The notes under the pieces: model-generated
Database searches by the model: none
The model's input: the letters and a program-made list of their open reading frames with translations, nothing else
Told to the model about the DNA's origin: nothing
In this document: positions 33,916 to 42,985 of the stretch, one piece after another
How positions within the stretch are numbered: position 1 is the stretch's first letter
How the letters are laid out: each line of letters begins with the position of its first letter
Source: Borreliella americana
GTDB lineage: Bacteria > Spirochaetota > Spirochaetia > Borreliales > Borreliaceae
NCBI RefSeq assembly: GCF_021043605.1
Contig: NZ_JAJNFB010000009.1
Location: 1-46,544, forward strand
Length of the DNA stretch: 46,544 bases
Direction of reading: 5' to 3'
Made by a program: the position numbers and the translations under genes

Positions 33916-36759
33916 ATGAAATTAAATAGCCCCAATTTGAAAAAAATAAATATGCATAAGCTGCTTATTTATTTAACATATTTTGCAGTTAGCTTTTCTA
34001 TTATTACACTCTCATTAGCAGTATCTAAAACTATAAACATACAAAAAGATAAAAATTTTGGATATGTAAATCCAGCAGTTCCTTCAAGACTTTTAGATAT
34101 TAATGGAAAACAAATAACTCAATTTATATCTGATGAGAATAGAGAATTAATGCCTTTGAGAAAAATGCCTGACAATCTAATTAATACGCTTTTAATACGA
34201 GAAGATATTGGGTTTTTTTCTCATCGAGGTTTTTCCTTGATAGGAATATTTAGAGCTGCATTTAATATTGTTCTTGGCAGATATTTTTCAGGCGGCAGCA
34301 CATTAACCCAACAACTTGCAAAGCTCCTCTACACAAATCAAGCAAGAAGATCAATTTTGAGGAAATTACATGAAATATGGTGGGCAATTCAACTTGAAAA
34401 AAAACTCTCAAAATACGAAATACTAGAGAAGTACCTTAATAAAGTTTACTTTGGAAACGGAAACTATGGAATAGTTGCAGCATCAAAATTCTTTTTTGGC
34501 AAAAGTGTAAATAAAATCAATACAGCAGAATCTGTAATGATGATAATTCAGCTTCCAAACGCAAAACTTTATTCACCTCTTTACAATCCAGAATTTTCAA
34601 AAAAAATACAGCGCGCTGTTTTAAACCAAGTTGTATCAAATGGAATAGTCAAGGCTGAAATTGCTGAAAAAGAATTTAATGAATACTGGCAAAATTATGA
34701 TTGGACTAGAATGGCTGACACATCTGCAATTTCAAACAAAAAAGACCAAGCTCCTTATTTTTCTGAATATATAAGGCAAAAAATACTAAAATATTTACCA
34801 GATGGTGCAAACATATATAAAGATGGATACTCAATATATTCAACCCTTGATCTTGAGGCACAAAAATATGCAGATAAAGTCACAAACGATATGATTAATA
34901 AAGCAAGAACAATGCACAATTCAAATAGATCATCTGAAACAATAATTATTAATTCAGAAATTGTCCCTGTAGTAGATGCAATATCAGATTTATTAGGAAT
35001 TAAAAATTTAAGAATAAATGGAAGGCAATATAAAAAACTAAGAAAAAGAAAATTTTACGAAGACAATATTGATCTAATTGCAAGCTTTGGAGCTATACTT
35101 GGAATTGATAAAATAGATAAGGCAACAAAAGAATATATTATCAAAAACAAATTAACACCAAAACTAATTGCACAGCCTGAAGGAGCAATGATAGCAATAG
35201 ATACAACGAGCGGAGCAATAAGAGCTATGGTTGGGGGAAGTGGACATACTAAAGACAATGAATTTAATCGAGCTACACAAGCAAAAGTCCAGCCTGGAAG
35301 TGCATTCAAAGCATTATATTTTGCAGCCGCAATTGATCTAAAAAAAATAACAGCTGCCACAATGTTTTCAGACTCTCCGGTAGCATTTCTAAATAAAAAC
35401 GGAGAAGTTTATGCTCCAGGAAATTATGGTGGCAAATGGAGGGGCAACGTTTTAACACGCCAAGCATTAGCTTTGTCCTTAAATATTCCAGCATTAAGAA
35501 TACTAGACAGGATAGGTTTTGACTCTGCAATTAGCTACTCTTCAAAACTACTAGGAATAACAGATCCAAAAGAAATAGAAAAAACGTTTCCAAAAGTTTA
35601 TCCATTAGCACTGGGCATAATATCGGTTTCTCCAATCCAAATGGCAAGAGCCTTTGCAATTTTAGGAAATAGTGGTAACGAAATCGAACCTTATGGGATA
35701 AGATACATTGAAGACAGGGCTGGAAGAATAATAACAAATGAAGAAGCAAACATATTGGCTAAAATAAAAAGCAAGGAACATCAAACCCAAATAGTGTCTC
35801 CTCAAACCGCTTATATCATCACAGATATGATGAAATCAACAATTCAATACGGAACCTTAGTAAATCAAAGATATACAAATCTCAAAAATTTTAAATCAGA
35901 CATTGCTGGAAAATCGGGAACAACACAAAATTGGGCAGACGGATGGGCAATAGGATATTCTCCTTATATAACAACAGCATTTTGGGTTGGATTTGACAAA
36001 AAAGGATATTCACTGGGAACATCTGGAACAGGAACAGGATTGGCAGGGCCTAGTTGGGGAGAATTCATGGCAGAATATCACAAAAACTTGCCCAAAAAAG
36101 TTTTTGTAAAGCCTGCAGGAATAATTAGTATCCCTGTACAAGCAGAAACTGGCCTACTACCAGAAGAAATTGCTGATGAGAAAATAATAAATGAGCTATT
36201 TATTTCTGGCACCCAACCAGTTGAAAAATCAAAATATTACGAAAATAAACAAGAATTTAAAAATACAATAGAATTTAACATATATGGAATTGATGAGATT
36301 AATAATAACGATGAAATAAATTTTGACACTCCTGAATTTGAATATCTTGATAATAATCTTGAAAGCTTTAACAACAATAGCAATAATAATAACAATGATC
36401 TTGAAAGTATTAACAATAACAACAATAACAATGATCTTGAAAGTATTAACAATAACAACAGTAACAATGATCTTGAAAGCACTAATAATAATGAAGAAAA
36501 TCAAAATGAAGATGAAATAGAAATGAACATCAAAGAACCCTTAAGTGAAATAGAAAATAAAAACTCACAACAAGAGCCAATAAATAACAATAATAACCGA
36601 GAAATGCCTATTGAAAACAACAAAGAAATTAAAGACGAAGTCATTATTAATGAAACAAACACAGAAACACAAAACACAAAAGAATTAAATTCAAAAAACA
36701 ATAAAAATGAGAAAATTAACAATAAAGACGTCAACGGAGAAGATATCCAATTGGATTAA
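33916..36759 (+). CDS. Bifunctional penicillin-binding protein 1A with Asn-rich repeat tail
   Basis: A 947-residue class A PBP. One membrane anchor (about 15-38). The GT51 transglycosylase domain has the catalytic Glu96 (REDIGFFSHRG), GGSTLTQQLAK and KYLNKVYFGNGNYG. The transpeptidase domain has S462-x-x-K465 (QPGSAFK), the SxN motif in LALSLNIPAL and KSG at 666-668 (GKSGTTQNWADGW). Both activities look intact; it polymerises and cross-links periplasmic peptidoglycan. The last 170 residues are low-complexity, rich in Asn and Glu, with a 12-residue repeat (DLESINNNNNNN). No ribosome site precedes the ATG. The ParB-like gene starts 6 nt after the stop. Confidence 0.95.
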   Translation: MKLNSPNLKKINMHKLLIYLTYFAVSFSIITLSLAVSKTINIQKDKNFGYVNPAVPSRLLDINGKQITQFISDENRELMPLRKMPDNLINTLLIREDIGFFSHRGFSLIGIFRAAFNIVLGRYFSGGSTLTQQLAKLLYTNQARRSILRKLHEIWWAIQLEKKLSKYEILEKYLNKVYFGNGNYGIVAASKFFFGKSVNKINTAESVMMIIQLPNAKLYSPLYNPEFSKKIQRAVLNQVVSNGIVKAEIAEKEFNEYWQNYDWTRMADTSAISNKKDQAPYFSEYIRQKILKYLPDGANIYKDGYSIYSTLDLEAQKYADKVTNDMINKARTMHNSNRSSETIIINSEIVPVVDAISDLLGIKNLRINGRQYKKLRKRKFYEDNIDLIASFGAILGIDKIDKATKEYIIKNKLTPKLIAQPEGAMIAIDTTSGAIRAMVGGSGHTKDNEFNRATQAKVQPGSAFKALYFAAAIDLKKITAATMFSDSPVAFLNKNGEVYAPGNYGGKWRGNVLTRQALALSLNIPALRILDRIGFDSAISYSSKLLGITDPKEIEKTFPKVYPLALGIISVSPIQMARAFAILGNSGNEIEPYGIRYIEDRAGRIITNEEANILAKIKSKEHQTQIVSPQTAYIITDMMKSTIQYGTLVNQRYTNLKNFKSDIAGKSGTTQNWADGWAIGYSPYITTAFWVGFDKKGYSLGTSGTGTGLAGPSWGEFMAEYHKNLPKKVFVKPAGIISIPVQAETGLLPEEIADEKIINELFISGTQPVEKSKYYENKQEFKNTIEFNIYGIDEINNNDEINFDTPEFEYLDNNLESFNNNSNNNNNDLESINNNNNNNDLESINNNNSNNDLESTNNNEENQNEDEIEMNIKEPLSEIENKNSQQEPINNNNNREMPIENNKEIKDEVIINETNTETQNTKELNSKNNKNEKINNKDVNGEDIQLD
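36355..36495 (+). repeat. In-frame 36-bp tandem repeat in the PBP tail
   Basis: Two nearly identical 36-bp units (36397-36432 and 36433-36468, one base apart) are flanked by a diverged longer unit (36355-36396) and a partial one (from 36469). Each begins with a short segment coding DLES and continues with Asn codons. Unit length is a multiple of three, so copy changes would keep the frame. Confidence 0.85.
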
Positions 36760-36765
36760 AACAAT

Positions 36766-37167
36766 ATGTTAATAGATATCGATCAAATAAAAATAAAAAA
36801 AAGAATTAGAAAAAATATAGGAGACATTGAAACTCTTAAAAACAGTATTATAAAACATGGATTAATTTATCCAATAATAATAGATAAAAATAAAAACTTG
36901 ATAGCAGGACTTAGAAGATATCAAGCTTTAAAAGAAATAGGTTGCAAAGAAGTTGAGGTAAAGGTAATCTCAATTGAAAACAAAAAAACTTTACTTGAAA
37001 TTGAACTTGATGAGAATAATGTTAGAAAATCATTTACAAGAAGCGAGGCAAACACAGGAGAAGCTTACTTAAAAATTTATTCTGAAAGCAATATAATAAT
37101 AAGATTTTTCAAATTTATTATCTTAAAAATTAAAAACATGTGTAAAAGAAAAAATAGAAAAATTTAA
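36766..37167 (+). CDS. ParB N-terminal domain protein, short form
   Basis: A 133-residue protein. Residues about 1-90 form a ParB/Srx-like domain: LIDIDQIKIKKRIRKN, then NSIIKHGLIYPIIID and the conserved AGLRRYQALKEIG. Next comes ENNVRKSFTRSE, where the helix-turn-helix of ParB would begin. The HTH and dimerisation domains are missing; the end is a hydrophobic stretch (IIIRFFKFIILKIKN) and a basic tail, so the protein might attach to membranes. It is too short to be the chromosomal partition protein. The domain of modern ParB is a CTPase; whether this one binds CTP is unknown. Confidence 0.75.
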   Translation: MLIDIDQIKIKKRIRKNIGDIETLKNSIIKHGLIYPIIIDKNKNLIAGLRRYQALKEIGCKEVEVKVISIENKKTLLEIELDENNVRKSFTRSEANTGEAYLKIYSESNIIIRFFKFIILKIKNMCKRKNRKI

Positions 37168-37191
37168 ACCATAATAAAGGGGTGTGTGTTT

Positions 37192-38787
37192 ATGTTAAAT
37201 TACAAAAATCTTGATGAACTTGAAAATTTTAAAATCCTTGAAGGAATTGCTCCAGAAGTGCTCAAAACGGCATTAACTGGAAAAAGAATAAAAGAATATG
37301 ACATTACAATAGAAGGAGATAGTGTACATTATAACTATGCTTCAAAGCAAATTAATGAAACCCACCTTAAAATATTTCAAAATTTAAGCGATGAAGCAAA
37401 TTTAATAGAAAAATATAAAGAAGTGCTTAATGGAGAAAAAATCAATATTAGTGAAAATAGAAAAGTCTTGCATCACCTTACAAGAGGACAAATTGGTAAG
37501 GACGTAATAGAAGACAATAAAGAAAATATGAGAGAGTTTTTCCAATCAGAACTTGAAAAAATATATAATTTTGCAAAGCAAATTCATTCTGGCAACATTA
37601 AAAGCTCAAATGGTAAAAAGTTTAAAAACGTAGTTCAAATAGGAATTGGTGGGTCTAGCCTGGGGCCAAAAGCTCTTTATAGCTCAATAAAAAATTATGC
37701 AAAAAAACACAATCTAGCTATAATGAATGGTTATTTTATTTCAAACATTGATACAGACGAATCAGAAGAAGTATTAAGCAGCATTAATGTTGATGAAACG
37801 CTTTTTATTATTGTCTCAAAAAGTGGAAATACATTAGAAACCAAAGCTAATATGCAATTCTTAATAAACAAATTAAAATTAAATGGCATAAAAGAATATA
37901 AAAAACAAATGGTAATTATAACATTAAAAGATAGTATGTTAGCACTAGAGGAAAAAGGATATCTTGAATATTTCTTTATGCATGACTCAATAGGTGGAAG
38001 ATTTTCTCCAACATCAGCAGTTGGACTTACATTACTTACTCTTTGCTTCACAGAAAAAATTGCAAAAGAAATTATAAAAGGGGCTAGCGGAGCTGACAAA
38101 AAATCATTAAACAAAAACATAAAAGAAAATGCATCTCTCTTAGCAGCACTAATTAGCATATATGAAAGAAATGTTCTCAACTACAATAGCAACTGCATCA
38201 TTGCTTATTCTAAAGCAATGGAAAATTTTTATCTTCATTTACAACAACTTGAAATGGAAAGTAATGGGAAAAGTGTAAATAGATTTAACGAAACAATAAA
38301 CTATAAAACTGTAAGAATAATTTGGGGGGGCATTGGAACAGATGTTCAACACTCATTCTTTCAAATGCTTCACCAAGGAACAGATATAGTTCCAATGGAT
38401 TTCATAGGTTTCAATGAAACACAACTTAAAGAAGATACAATAACTGATAACAGCTCAAGCAATGATAAATTAAAAGCAAATCTAATAGCCCAAATAATAG
38501 CATTTTCAAAAGGCAAAGAAAATAGTAACAAAAATAAAAATTTTCAAGGCGAAAGGCCTTCTGCACTAATATATTCAAAAGAATTAACACCTTATGCAAT
38601 AGGAGCAATACTCTCCCATTATGAGAATAAAGTAATGTTTGAGGGATTTCTATTAAATATAAACTCATTCGACCAAGAAGGAGTTCAACTAGGAAAAATT
38701 ATTGCAAACCAAATTTTAAAAAATAACACATTTGAAGATGAAGTAATAGAATCTTATTCTAAAAAAATTTTATTAAAACAAGATTAA
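37192..38787 (+). CDS. pgi: Glucose-6-phosphate isomerase
   Basis: 531 residues from ATG 37192, 9 nt after AAGGGG; a GTG at 37186 is too close to that site. Family motifs are IGIGGSSLGPKALY, IVSKSGNTLETKANM, GGRFSPTSAVGL and the late GVQLGKIIANQIL with the conserved Gln and Lys. It interconverts glucose-6-phosphate and fructose-6-phosphate in glycolysis, the main energy pathway in Borrelia, which has no TCA cycle. The phosphofructokinase gene a few kilobases away encodes the next enzyme type but is on the other strand, in a different operon. Confidence 0.97.
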   Translation: MLNYKNLDELENFKILEGIAPEVLKTALTGKRIKEYDITIEGDSVHYNYASKQINETHLKIFQNLSDEANLIEKYKEVLNGEKINISENRKVLHHLTRGQIGKDVIEDNKENMREFFQSELEKIYNFAKQIHSGNIKSSNGKKFKNVVQIGIGGSSLGPKALYSSIKNYAKKHNLAIMNGYFISNIDTDESEEVLSSINVDETLFIIVSKSGNTLETKANMQFLINKLKLNGIKEYKKQMVIITLKDSMLALEEKGYLEYFFMHDSIGGRFSPTSAVGLTLLTLCFTEKIAKEIIKGASGADKKSLNKNIKENASLLAALISIYERNVLNYNSNCIIAYSKAMENFYLHLQQLEMESNGKSVNRFNETINYKTVRIIWGGIGTDVQHSFFQMLHQGTDIVPMDFIGFNETQLKEDTITDNSSSNDKLKANLIAQIIAFSKGKENSNKNKNFQGERPSALIYSKELTPYAIGAILSHYENKVMFEGFLLNINSFDQEGVQLGKIIANQILKNNTFEDEVIESYSKKILLKQD

Positions 38788-38852
38788 TTAATCTTTGAAT
38801 ATATCACCTTAAGTTTAAAAAAGAATGCACTAAACTTATATAAGAGGGAATA

Positions 38853-40244
38853 ATGGACAAGATAAGTATATTATATACATTAATTAATATTATGATTATG
38901 CTTATTCTAATAGGCATAATTTATTTTTGTAAAAGAAAAAATGTTTCTTTTACAAAAAGAGTGTTTATATCGTTAGCAATCGGAATAGTATTTGGAATGA
39001 CTATTCAATGTTTTTATGGAACAAATTCAGAAATAACAAACGAAACTATAAATTGGATAAGTATTTTGGGCGATGGATACGTAAGGCTCCTTAAAATGAT
39101 TATAATCCCCTTAATAATAACATCAATAATATCTGCAATAATAAAATCAACCAACAGTAAAGATGTTGGAAAAATGAGCTTACTTGTAATATTAACACTA
39201 GTATTTACAGCAGGTATTGCTGCCATAATTGGCATTTTCACTGCTTTAGCATTAGGATTAACAGCCGAAGGACTACAAGCAGGAACTAGCGAAATTTTAC
39301 AAAGTGAAAAATTGCAAAAAGGCCTTGAAATATTAAAGCAAACACCAATCACAAAAAAAATCACAGATCTTATTCCACAAAATATATTTGAAGATCTCGC
39401 AGGACTTAGAAAAAACTCAACCATCGGAGTTGTGATATTTTCAGCTATCATAGGAATAGCCGCCCTTAAAACATCTATCAAAAAGCCAGAATCAGTAGAA
39501 TTTTTTAAAAAAATAATATTAACGCTTCAAGATATAATATTGGGTGTAGTAACTTTAATTTTAAAACTAACACCTTATGCTATATTAGCTTTAATGACAA
39601 AAATTACAGCAACCAGCGAAATCAAAAGCATAATAAAGCTTGGGGAATTTGTAATTGCTTCCTACATTGCCATAGGTCTTACATTTCTTATGCATATGAC
39701 ATTAATTGCAATAAATAAATTAAATCCAATTACTTTTATAAAAAAAATATTTCCAGCACTATCATTTGCATTCATATCTAGATCGAGTGCTGCCACCATA
39801 CCTATTAATATAGAAATTCAAACTAAAAATCTGGGAGTAAGCGAAGGAATAGCAAATTTATCAAGCTCCTTTGGAACATCAATTGGACAAAATGGTTGTG
39901 CAGCACTACACCCAGCTATGCTTGCGATAATGATAGCACCAACTCAAGGAATAAACCCTACAGATATTTCATTTATACTCACACTTATTGGATTAATAAT
40001 AATAACTTCATTTGGAGCTGCTGGAGCTGGCGGAGGTGCAACAACAGCCTCGCTAATGGTGCTCTCAGCAATGAACTTTCCAGTAGGATTGGTTGGACTT
40101 GTAATATCTGTTGAGCCTTTAATTGATATGGGAAGAACGGCCGTTAATGTGGGCGGCTCAATGCTTGCAGGCGTTATATCTGCCAAACAGCTCAAACAAT
40201 TCAACCACAATATATACAACCAAAAAGAGCTCATAAGCAAATAA
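38853..40244 (+). CDS. gltP: Sodium/proton-dicarboxylate symporter (DAACS family, GltP-like)
   Basis: A 463-residue membrane protein with eight hydrophobic segments and two re-entrant hairpins. The Ser-rich HP1 tip is SRSSAATIPINIE. The conserved SSFGTSIGQNGCAAL replaces the NMDGT region, and the last segment has PLIDMGRTAVNVGGSML with the substrate-binding Asp and Arg. Members take up glutamate, aspartate or C4-dicarboxylates, and some take up cystine; the divergent NMDGT region leaves the substrate open. AGAGGG precedes the ATG. It is followed after 14 nt by the CoA-disulfide reductase gene, suggesting co-transcription. Confidence 0.88.
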   Translation: MDKISILYTLINIMIMLILIGIIYFCKRKNVSFTKRVFISLAIGIVFGMTIQCFYGTNSEITNETINWISILGDGYVRLLKMIIIPLIITSIISAIIKSTNSKDVGKMSLLVILTLVFTAGIAAIIGIFTALALGLTAEGLQAGTSEILQSEKLQKGLEILKQTPITKKITDLIPQNIFEDLAGLRKNSTIGVVIFSAIIGIAALKTSIKKPESVEFFKKIILTLQDIILGVVTLILKLTPYAILALMTKITATSEIKSIIKLGEFVIASYIAIGLTFLMHMTLIAINKLNPITFIKKIFPALSFAFISRSSAATIPINIEIQTKNLGVSEGIANLSSSFGTSIGQNGCAALHPAMLAIMIAPTQGINPTDISFILTLIGLIIITSFGAAGAGGGATTASLMVLSAMNFPVGLVGLVISVEPLIDMGRTAVNVGGSMLAGVISAKQLKQFNHNIYNQKELISK

Positions 40245-40258
40245 ATAGGAAAACAATG

Positions 40259-41590
40259 ATGAAAATAATAATTATTGGAAGCACATCAGCAGGAACTAGT
40301 GCCGCAGCTAAAGCAAACCGCCTAAACAAAAAGCTAGACATTACTATATATGAAAAAACAAATATTGTATCTTTTGGAACCTGTGGCCTGCCCTACTTTG
40401 TGGGAGGATTTTTTGACAACCCAAATACAATGATCTCAAGAACAAAAGAAGAATTCGAAAAAACCGGAATCTCTATTAAAACTAACCACGAAGTTATCAA
40501 AGTAGATGCAAAAAGCAATACAATTGTAATAAAAAATCAAAAAACAGGAACCATTTTTAACAATACTTACGATCAACTCATGATAGCAACTGGTGCAAAA
40601 CCTATTATACCACCAATCAATAATATCAATCTAAAAAATTTTCATACGCTAAGAAATTTAGAGGACGGTCAAAAAATAAAAAATTTAATGGATGAAGAAG
40701 AGATTAAAAATATAGTGATAATTGGTGCTGGATACATTGGAATTGAAATGGTAGAAGCAGCAAAAAATAAAAGAAAAAATGTAAGATTAATTCAACTAGA
40801 CAAGCACATACTCATAGATTCCTTTGACGAAGAAATAATTACAATAATGGAAGAAGAACTAATAAAAAAGGGAATTAATCTTCATACAAATGAGTTTGTA
40901 AAAAGTTTAATAGGAGAAAAAAAGGTAGAAGGAGTAGTAACAAACAAAAATACTTATCAAGCTGACGCTGTTATACTTGCTACCGGGATAAAGCCTGCTA
41001 CTGAATTTTTAGAAAATCAGCTTAAAACTACTGAAAATGGAGCAATAATTGTAAATGAATATGGTGAAACTAGCATAAAAAATATTTTTTCTGCAGGAGA
41101 TTGTGCAACTATTTATAATATAGTAAGTAAAAAAAATGAATACATACCCCTGGCAACAACAGCCAACAAACTTGGAAAAATAGTTGGCGAAAATTTAGCT
41201 GGAAATCATGTAGCATTTAAAGGCACGTTGGGCTCAGCTTCAATTAAAATACTATCTTTAGAAGCTGCAAGAACAGGACTTACAGAAAAAGATGCAAAAA
41301 AGCTCCAAATAAAATATAAAACGATTTTTGTAAAAGATAAAAATCATACGAATTATTATCCAGGCCAAGAAGATCTTTATATTAAATTAATTTATGAGGA
41401 AAATACCAAAATAATCCTTGGAGCACAAGCAATAGGAAAAAATGGAGCCGTAATAAGAATTCATGCCTTAGCAATTGCAATCTATTCAAAACTCACAACA
41501 AAGGAGCTAGGGATGATGGATTTCTCATATTCTCCACCCTTCTCAAGAACTTGGGATATATTAAATATTGCTGGAAATGCTGCCAAATAG
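40259..41590 (+). CDS. Coenzyme A-disulfide reductase
   Basis: 443 residues from ATG 40259, which is better spaced from AGGA than the adjacent ATG 40256. FAD motif IIIIGSTSAGTSAA, single redox Cys42 in SFGTCGLPYF, NAD(P)H motif VIIGAGYIGIEM, and a second FAD motif GETSIKNIFSAGDCA. The single-Cys arrangement places it with CoA-disulfide reductases and NADH oxidases. In B. burgdorferi the orthologue (BB0728) was shown to reduce CoA disulfide with NADH and is considered the core of redox defence, since glutathione is lacking. The C-terminal FSYSPPFSRTWDI fits the dimer interface of this class. Confidence 0.94.
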   Translation: MKIIIIGSTSAGTSAAAKANRLNKKLDITIYEKTNIVSFGTCGLPYFVGGFFDNPNTMISRTKEEFEKTGISIKTNHEVIKVDAKSNTIVIKNQKTGTIFNNTYDQLMIATGAKPIIPPINNINLKNFHTLRNLEDGQKIKNLMDEEEIKNIVIIGAGYIGIEMVEAAKNKRKNVRLIQLDKHILIDSFDEEIITIMEEELIKKGINLHTNEFVKSLIGEKKVEGVVTNKNTYQADAVILATGIKPATEFLENQLKTTENGAIIVNEYGETSIKNIFSAGDCATIYNIVSKKNEYIPLATTANKLGKIVGENLAGNHVAFKGTLGSASIKILSLEAARTGLTEKDAKKLQIKYKTIFVKDKNHTNYYPGQEDLYIKLIYEENTKIILGAQAIGKNGAVIRIHALAIAIYSKLTTKELGMMDFSYSPPFSRTWDILNIAGNAAK

Positions 41591-41591
41591 A

Positions 41592-41620
41592 AAGAATTAA
41601 TTTAATTTAATTTAATTCTT
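41592..41620. terminator. Possible bidirectional terminator between convergent genes
   Basis: A 9-bp AT-rich stem (41592-41600 with 41612-41620) with an 11-nt loop overlaps the stop codon of pfk and follows the CoA-disulfide reductase stop by 1 nt. It is AT-rich and so of low stability. Confidence 0.35.
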
Positions 41621-42955
41621 CATGCTAATTGGTTGCCCTGTACTTGAAAGAACATCTCTCCAAAAAGAACCATTTGGATTAACCTTATTCCTATCAATTA
41701 CTGCCATCTTAATAGGTATATGAACAAATTTTGTACTCCACAAACTAATCAACATTTTTGTCTTACCAGCCATTGCAGCATGCACAGCATTCGACCCAAG
41801 CCTAGCACAATAGAGCGAATCACTAGCATTAGCCGGTGAACTTCTAATAATATAGCTAGGATCAATGTATTTAAGAGTAAATTGTATATTTTTTGCCTTA
41901 AAATATTCTGTAATTTTATCTTTAATATAAAGCCCAATATCTTCATAAAGCAAATTCCCAGAATCGTCTTTCTTTTTAGGAAAATGGTCAAAATATTTTT
42001 GACCTGCTCCTTCTGCTATCAATATTACTGCATGAGGAATCTCTTCTAAGCTTTCTTTCTCTAAAAGTCGTCTTTCAAGATGAACAAGAAATCCATTAGG
42101 ACCTTCTATATCAAAATCAAGCTCCGGAATTAAACAAAAATTAACATCATTAGAAGAAAGCGCAGTATGAGCAGCAATAAAGCCAGAATCCCGCCCCATA
42201 ACTTTAACAAGCCCAATGCCATTATAAGCACTATTAGCTTCAAAATGAGCACCGGCAACAGCTGCAACAGCTTGCTCTACAGCAGTCTCAAAGCCAAAAG
42301 ATTTTTGAACAAACATAAAATCATTGTCTACAGTTTTAGGAATACCCACAACTGATATCTTTAAATTTCTTTTTTCTATCTCCTCAGCAATAAGAAGAGA
42401 TCCCTTTTGAGTACCATCCCCACCAATGTTAAAAATCATATTAATGTTCATTCTCTCTAAAGTATCAACTATTTCTACAGGTTTAATACTGCCTCTTGAA
42501 GAACCAAGAATAGTGCCTCCAAATTTATTAATATCATCAACAACATCTGGATTAAGATTAATAAAAGATGAATTTGATTCGGGAAGAAGTCCTTGATATC
42601 CAAATTTTACTCCATAAATATTGCGAACCCCATAAATTTTCCATAAAGTTCGAACAATAGAACGAATAACATCGTTAAAGCCAGGACAAAGTCCACCACA
42701 AGTAGTAATCGCAGCTTTAACATGTCTAGGCACAAAATAAATTTTTTCTCTAGGACCGGCTTTTTCTAAAAGAACATCTTCATATCTATCTCCTTCGTCC
42801 TCATTTCTATATACACTAAACTTGATTTTATTTTTTTCATTAACAAAATGTGAAGAACCCTCACTAGCATAAAAATCAATCAAAGGATTGTTTTGCTTGC
42901 ATTCTCCCAAGCCATCTATTTTAAAATCTAAATTTTCATTTTTAATTCTATACAC
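41612..42955 (-). CDS. pfk: 6-phosphofructokinase family protein (group with mixed ATP/PPi signature)
   Basis: 447 residues from GTG 42955, 6 nt after GGAG; a TTG three bases upstream is too close. The substrate loop reads IGGDGTQKG, with Gly where PPi-dependent enzymes have Asp, yet the next motif PKTVDND has the Lys typical of PPi-dependent enzymes. Other motifs are GFNDVIRSIV, MGRDSGFIAA and IRSSPANASDSLY. From memory, B. burgdorferi has a second, larger PPi-PFK elsewhere, and the smaller homologue gave no activity in an early study; I cannot confirm that here. It is the last gene of the ktrB-ktrA-MinD operon. Confidence 0.9.
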   Translation of the reverse strand: MYRIKNENLDFKIDGLGECKQNNPLIDFYASEGSSHFVNEKNKIKFSVYRNEDEGDRYEDVLLEKAGPREKIYFVPRHVKAAITTCGGLCPGFNDVIRSIVRTLWKIYGVRNIYGVKFGYQGLLPESNSSFINLNPDVVDDINKFGGTILGSSRGSIKPVEIVDTLERMNINMIFNIGGDGTQKGSLLIAEEIEKRNLKISVVGIPKTVDNDFMFVQKSFGFETAVEQAVAAVAGAHFEANSAYNGIGLVKVMGRDSGFIAAHTALSSNDVNFCLIPELDFDIEGPNGFLVHLERRLLEKESLEEIPHAVILIAEGAGQKYFDHFPKKKDDSGNLLYEDIGLYIKDKITEYFKAKNIQFTLKYIDPSYIIRSSPANASDSLYCARLGSNAVHAAMAGKTKMLISLWSTKFVHIPIKMAVIDRNKVNPNGSFWRDVLSSTGQPISMKN

Positions 42956-42985
42956 CAAATACTCCTTTATAGAATTATAGCCTAA

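Noticed and set aside
36355..36495. Spaced-repeat appearance suggesting a CRISPR-like array
   Set aside because: The repeats are in frame within the PBP gene, contiguous and without unique spacers; no cas gene is present.
36229..36734. Several open frames antisense or out of frame to the PBP tail, rich in Leu or Ile
   Set aside because: They are produced by the Asn-codon repeats read in other frames and have no start signals or plausible protein composition.
38810..38840. Short inverted repeat between pgi and gltP
   Set aside because: Only seven AT-rich pairs with a long loop; not convincing as a terminator or operator.
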